Origin: an uncultured Dorea sp.
GTDB taxonomy: Bacteria; Bacillota; Clostridia; Lachnospirales; Lachnospiraceae
Direction of reading: 5' to 3'
NCBI GenBank assembly: GCA_910579335.1
Contig: CAJTUQ010000054.1
Location: forward strand, 1 to 18,856
DNA length: 18,856 bases
Both the position numbers and the translations under genes were made by a program. Shown here in pieces: positions 15,600-18,856 of this stretch. Below the pieces are notes generated by a model. The model searched no databases, was not told where the DNA came from, and saw nothing but the letters and a program-made list of their open reading frames with translations. Within the stretch, counting starts at the first letter, position 1. The number at the start of each line of letters is the position of its first letter.

Positions 15600-16472
15600 T
15601 TAAACCAGCGTTACAATTTCAGACAGATTATGCATTATCGCTTCTGCAACCTCCGGTTTATTCATGGAATAGATATGAACATGGTTGATTCCGTTGGCAA
15701 ACAAATCGATAATCTGGTCTGTCGCATAAGCGATGCCTGCCTGCTGCATCGCCTTCGGCTCATCCCCAAACCGCTCCAGCACATCAATAAACCGCTGAGG
15801 GAGCACAGTTCCGGACATGTCGCAGATTCTCTTCATCTGTTTTTTATTTGTCACCGGCATAATTCCCGGCAGCACCGGAACCGTAATCTGTTTCTCCCGG
15901 ATTTTATAAAGGAAATTGTAGAAAATGCTGTTTTCAAAAAACATCTGCGTCGTAAGGAAATCCACGCCGCAGTCTACCTTGTGCTTGAGATTGTCAATGT
16001 CGTCCTTTTTACGCTCCGCCTCTACATGTCCCTCCGGATAGCAGGCCGCTCCGATGCAGAAGCTGCCCTGTTCTTTAATATCTTGTATCAGCTCGCTTGC
16101 ATATTTATACTGATTCGGAAGAGGAAATTCCGATTCCCTCGGAATATCGCCCCGAAGCGCCAGTATATTCTCAATTCTTTTCTCCTTCAGCTGCCGGATT
16201 ACCTCATGGACATGTTCTCTTGTGGAGGAAACACAAGTCAGATGCGCAAGGCTCGTCACGCCCAGATCGTCCTTGATGTGCGAAGCGATATTCACTGTAT
16301 TTTTACTTGTCCCGCCGCCGGCGCCATAGGTAACGCTAATGTAGGAAGGCCTTAGCGCAGCAATCTTGTCCGTGGCCGCCAAAACACTTTCAAAGCCCGC
16401 ATCCGTCTTAGGCGGAAACACCTCGAAAGATATATGCGGGGTCGTTTCCTTTAAAATATCTTTAATTTTCAT
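15600..16472 (-). CDS. metF: Methylenetetrahydrofolate reductase, 290 aa
   Basis: Reduces 5,10-methylene-THF to 5-methyl-THF, the methyl donor for MetH and an intermediate of the methyl branch of one-carbon metabolism. TIM-barrel flavoprotein. Motifs: FEVFPPKT (16-23) with the likely catalytic Glu17, LALRGDIP (104-111) with Asp109, TTQMFFE (174-180) and HVHIYSMN near the end. Length matches the 290-300 residue bacterial family. The frame is open to 16577, but the ATG at 16472, preceded by GGAG and AAGGA, gives the conserved N-terminus MKIKDIL. It leads a methionine unit with the MetH activator and MetH. No metV-like zinc protein is adjacent, so this looks like a methionine gene rather than an acetogenesis cluster. 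Confidence 0.95.
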   Translation of the reverse strand: MKIKDILKETTPHISFEVFPPKTDAGFESVLAATDKIAALRPSYISVTYGAGGGTSKNTVNIASHIKDDLGVTSLAHLTCVSSTREHVHEVIRQLKEKRIENILALRGDIPRESEFPLPNQYKYASELIQDIKEQGSFCIGAACYPEGHVEAERKKDDIDNLKHKVDCGVDFLTTQMFFENSIFYNFLYKIREKQITVPVLPGIMPVTNKKQMKRICDMSGTVLPQRFIDVLERFGDEPKAMQQAGIAYATDQIIDLFANGINHVHIYSMNKPEVAEAIMHNLSEIVTLV

Positions 16473-16539
16473 AGTTCCTTGTCTCCTTATCGTCTCTAAG
16501 TCCTTATCCTCTGCACAGCGGGCCGCCTGTTTATCGAAT

Positions 16540-16549
16540 GGCTTAAGCC
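16540..16549. repeat. 10-bp perfect palindrome in the metF leader
   Basis: GGCTTAAGCC lies about 68 nt before the metF ATG and downstream of the candidate promoter. It could be a protein site or part of a leader hairpin. I found no SAM or cobalamin riboswitch core in this roughly 150-nt leader. Confidence 0.5.
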
Positions 16550-16573
16550 GTACAAAAAAATCATATGTTATAT

Positions 16574-16602
16574 ACAATAAAGCAAATCAGCGAAAAATGC
16601 AA
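16574..16602 (-). promoter_or_regulatory. Possible promoter of the metF-metH-asnA unit
   Basis: Minus strand: TTGCAT (16602-16597), 17-nt spacer, TATTGT (16579-16574). Both hexamers are four of six. An alternative -10, TATAAC, lies just downstream. Some promoter is expected here because the strong glgA terminator is directly upstream. Confidence 0.4.
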
Positions 16603-16621
16603 GAAAATCCGGCACATCCTT

Positions 16622-16657
16622 CAAAAAATGGGGGACGGGCCTCATCGCCCGTCCCCC
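16622..16657 (-). terminator. Strong intrinsic terminator of glgA
   Basis: A perfect 11-bp stem, GGGGGACGGGC and GCCCGTCCCCC, with a 6-nt loop at 16630-16657. On the minus strand it is followed by ATTTTTTG. It lies 8 nt past the glgA stop and separates glgA from the metF unit. Confidence 0.95.
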
Positions 16658-16665
16658 GTCTGTTT

Positions 16666-18102
16666 TTACATATTGTCATACAATTCTTCATACTGCTTTG
16701 CGGAATTTTTCCATGAGAAGTCCATGTTCATGCCGCGCTCTACAATCTTATTCCAATCCCTCTTTTTATCATAATAAATGCGCTCTGCATACCGTACCGT
16801 TGCCATCATCTCATGGGCATTGTAATTTGTGAAGCTAAAGCCTGTTCCCGTCTTCTCGTATTCGTTGTAAGCCTCGACCGTGTCCTTGAGCCCTCCTGTC
16901 TCCCTGACAATCGGCACCGTGCCGTACCGGAGGCTCATAAGCTGGCTTAAGCCGCACGGCTCAAACAGAGACGGCATCAGGAATGCATCCGATGATGCGT
17001 AAATCTTATGGGACATCGGCTCCGAGTAATATATATTTGCCGAAACCTTGCCCGGATATTTCCATGCAAAGTGGCGGAACATATTCTCATACTGCTCCTC
17101 ACCCGTTCCCAGCACTACAAGCTGTATCGCATCCTGGCACAGTTCGTCAAGCACATATGCCACAAGGTCAAAGCCCTTCTGATCCGTCAGGCGGGAGACG
17201 ACGCCAATCATCATCGCCTTCTGGTCCTGTTCAAGGTTGAGCTCTTTCTGAAGCTCAATCTTATTCTTAATCTTCTCTTTGCGGAAATTAGCCGCATTAT
17301 AATTGCTTGTGATATGAGGATCCGTCTCCGGATTGAAGTCCTCATAATCAATTCCATTCACAATACCGGAAAGACAGTTGGAACGGGCATTCATAAGGCC
17401 GTCCAGCTTCTCTCCGTAAAACGGCATCTTAATCTCTTCCGCATAAGTATTGCTGACTGTCGTAACCCTGTCTGCATATACGATTCCGCCCTTGAGGAAA
17501 TTCGCATCCTTATAGGCCTCCAGCTTGTCCGGAGCAAAGTAATACTGCGGGAGTCCGGTAATGTCCCTTACACGCTTTGTATCCCATGTCCCCTGGAATT
17601 TTAAGTTATGTATTGTCATGATTGTCTTAATTCCACGATAATATTCATTGCCAAAGCGGAAATTATCGAGATAAATCGGAACCAGTCCTGTCTGCCAGTC
17701 GTGGCAGTGAATGATGTCCGGCCTGAAGTCAATGAGCGGCAGGGCGCTTAAAACCGCCTTCGAGAAAAATGCAAATTTCTCGATATCCGCATACATATCA
17801 CCGTACGGCGCAAAACCGTTAAAGTAATATTCATTATCTATAAAGTAAAAAGTAATTCCGTCATATTCTGTTTCCAGAACGCCTACATACTGTTTTCTCC
17901 AATTTAAATCCATATAAAAATGTGTTTTATACTGCAATTTATCTTTCCAAATGTCTTTCATACACATGTATTTCGGTAACATTACCCGTACATCATACTT
18001 TTCTTTATTAAAATATTTCGGCAGGGAACCAGCTACGTCCGCCAATCCGCCTGTTTTTATAAAAGGTACTGCCTCTGATGTTGCAAAAAGTATTTTTTTC
18101 AT
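16666..18102 (-). CDS. glgA: Glycogen (starch) synthase, GT5 family, 478 aa
   Basis: Extends alpha-1,4-glucan using ADP-glucose; cytoplasmic. The GT-B fold is evident: KTGGLADV (16-23) near the N-terminus, where the Lys contacts ADP-glucose; HDWQTGLVP (134-142); SRLTDQKG (303-310); and EPCGLSQL (381-388) with the catalytic-site Glu and nucleotide-binding loop. The 478-residue length is normal. The frame is open further upstream to 18156, but the ATG at 18102 follows GGGAGG and gives the conserved start MKKILFATSE. No other glg gene (glgB, glgC, glgD, glgP) is in the window. It follows spo0A, separated by 75 nt. Clostridia accumulate the glycogen-like granulose around sporulation, so the neighbourhood may be meaningful, though no 0A box is visible in the gap. 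Confidence 0.96.
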   Translation of the reverse strand: MKKILFATSEAVPFIKTGGLADVAGSLPKYFNKEKYDVRVMLPKYMCMKDIWKDKLQYKTHFYMDLNWRKQYVGVLETEYDGITFYFIDNEYYFNGFAPYGDMYADIEKFAFFSKAVLSALPLIDFRPDIIHCHDWQTGLVPIYLDNFRFGNEYYRGIKTIMTIHNLKFQGTWDTKRVRDITGLPQYYFAPDKLEAYKDANFLKGGIVYADRVTTVSNTYAEEIKMPFYGEKLDGLMNARSNCLSGIVNGIDYEDFNPETDPHITSNYNAANFRKEKIKNKIELQKELNLEQDQKAMMIGVVSRLTDQKGFDLVAYVLDELCQDAIQLVVLGTGEEQYENMFRHFAWKYPGKVSANIYYSEPMSHKIYASSDAFLMPSLFEPCGLSQLMSLRYGTVPIVRETGGLKDTVEAYNEYEKTGTGFSFTNYNAHEMMATVRYAERIYYDKKRDWNKIVERGMNMDFSWKNSAKQYEELYDNM

Positions 18103-18120
18103 GTTTCTTCCTCCCATCCC

Positions 18121-18155
18121 TGCGGTATGTTCTGTACTCCTCCCATTATACCGCA
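18121..18155. repeat. 8-bp inverted repeat spanning the glgA -10
   Basis: TGCGGTAT (18121-18128) and ATACCGCA (18148-18155) are perfect inverted arms separated by 19 nt. One arm overlaps the TATAAT and so would not be transcribed in full, which argues for a DNA-level operator rather than an RNA hairpin. Confidence 0.5.
18145..18150 (-). promoter_or_regulatory. glgA promoter -10 element
   Basis: A perfect TATAAT lies about 43 nt before the glgA ATG. The -35 at normal spacing is poor (TTTCTT), suggesting an activator-dependent or weak promoter. Confidence 0.55.
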
Positions 18156-18177
18156 TTTTACCAAAGAAAGAAAGTAC

Positions 18178-18856
18178 TTATCTGTTTTTATATTCTAATC
18201 TAATCGTATCCGCAATCAATGCAACGAACTCTGAATTTGTAGGTTTTCCCTTGCCGTTGCTTACCGTATATCCGAAAAGGTCGTCTAACGTATCCAGCTT
18301 GCCCCGGCTCCACGCCACCTCGATTGCGTGCCGGATTGCCCTCTCTACCCTGCTCGCCGTTGTCTTATGGTTCTTCGCGATAGTCGGATACAGGATTTTT
18401 GTAATTGCATTCAGCACATCCATGTCCTCAACCGCCATAATAATGGCATCCCGCAGGTAATGATATCCTTTTATGTGGGCGGGGATACCGATTTCATGTA
18501 TCATATCCGTCACCCGCGCTTCCAGATTCACCGACGGACTCTGCTCCGTCTGCTGCCGCTCCACCTTTGCGCCTCCCATTTCATTTTTTAACAGCTGTCT
18601 GGCGCTTTTGACACGGTTAAGCACCATCTCGTTGTTAAACGGCTTTAAAATGTAATAATTTGCCCCCTTCTTAAACGCATCTTCCGTAATTCTCTCCTGT
18701 CCGATCGCCGTAATCACGATAAAGTTCGGATGCTTCCTTATCTCTTTGTCGTGGTTAATCTGCTCCATGACGCTAAGCCCGTCCATTTTCGGCATAATCA
18801 AATCCAGCAGTACGACGTCCGGCTGTTTGTTCCGTATCAGCTCGTAGGCGTCCTCC
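18178..18856 (-). CDS. spo0A: Stage 0 sporulation response regulator Spo0A (5' end outside window)
   Basis: DNA-binding response regulator that commits cells to sporulation when phosphorylated. The visible 225 residues begin inside the receiver domain at EDAYELI; about 38 residues are cut off at the window edge. The phospho-acceptor Asp is encoded at 18804-18802 in VVLLDLIMPKMDG, and the conserved Thr (VITA) and Lys (LKPF) of receivers follow. The C-terminal Spo0A effector domain is unmistakable: GIPAHIKGYHYLRDAI, then the recognition-helix region TTASRVERAIRHAIEVAW, then LFGYTVSNGKGKPTNSEF. This domain is found only in endospore-forming Firmicutes and is the best taxonomic marker here. No terminator is visible between its stop and glgA, so some read-through into glgA is possible. 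Confidence 0.97.
   Translation of the reverse strand, partial: EDAYELIRNKQPDVVLLDLIMPKMDGLSVMEQINHDKEIRKHPNFIVITAIGQERITEDAFKKGANYYILKPFNNEMVLNRVKSARQLLKNEMGGAKVERQQTEQSPSVNLEARVTDMIHEIGIPAHIKGYHYLRDAIIMAVEDMDVLNAITKILYPTIAKNHKTTASRVERAIRHAIEVAWSRGKLDTLDDLFGYTVSNGKGKPTNSEFVALIADTIRLEYKNR

Noticed and set aside
15471..16355. Plus-strand open frame (294 codons) opposite metF and the MetH activator
   Set aside because: Antisense shadow of two conserved genes; no recognisable domain or start signals.
16473..16577. N-terminal extension of metF to 16577
   Set aside because: The frame is open, but the extra 35 residues are not part of the family and the 16472 ATG has a ribosome-binding site and the conserved N-terminus.

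Overview
The window looks like a chromosomal segment of an anaerobic, spore-forming Firmicute, most likely a Lachnospiraceae-type Clostridia. The evidence is a clear Spo0A, a multi-cluster [FeFe]-hydrogenase, a split B12-dependent methionine synthase, a Cys-rich AlaRS and AG-rich Shine-Dalgarno sites before almost every gene. Every supported gene lies on the minus strand, so transcription runs from high to low coordinates. I saw no tRNA, rRNA, CRISPR array, insertion sequence or phage gene, and no gene-free stretch longer than about 200 bases.

In transcription order, the right edge holds the 3' part of spo0A (sporulation master regulator), then glgA (glycogen synthase). glgA has its own -10 element inside an inverted repeat and ends in a strong terminator. 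Next is a one-carbon/methionine unit: metF, a free-standing MetH reactivation-domain protein, and metH without that domain. asnA (aspartate-ammonia ligase) follows, its GTG start overlapping the metH stop. An [FeFe]-hydrogenase then has its own near-consensus promoter, with a Rex-like operator over the -35, and a strong terminator.

Below it lies a secreted GH25 muramidase with an acidic linker and a lysine-rich FN3-SH3-FN3 tail. After that comes alaS, with a perfect TTGACA-N17-TATAAT promoter, no room for a T-box leader, and a strong terminator. The left end is a four-gene envelope-signalling unit: an ECF sigma factor, a zinc-finger (zf-HC2) membrane anti-sigma, a large FtsX-type ABC permease and its ATPase. 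A candidate ECF-type promoter precedes it, which suggests autoregulation. The ATPase frame is broken by what looks like a 23-nt deletion just before its ABC signature.

The genes are mostly core metabolism and I do not claim a proven new system. The points most worth a second look are the Rex-like site on the hydrogenase promoter, the broken ATPase in an otherwise intact sigma/anti-sigma/ABC module, the hydrogenase's non-standard H-cluster motifs, the Cys-rich tail of the methionine synthase activator, and the inverted repeat on the glgA promoter.
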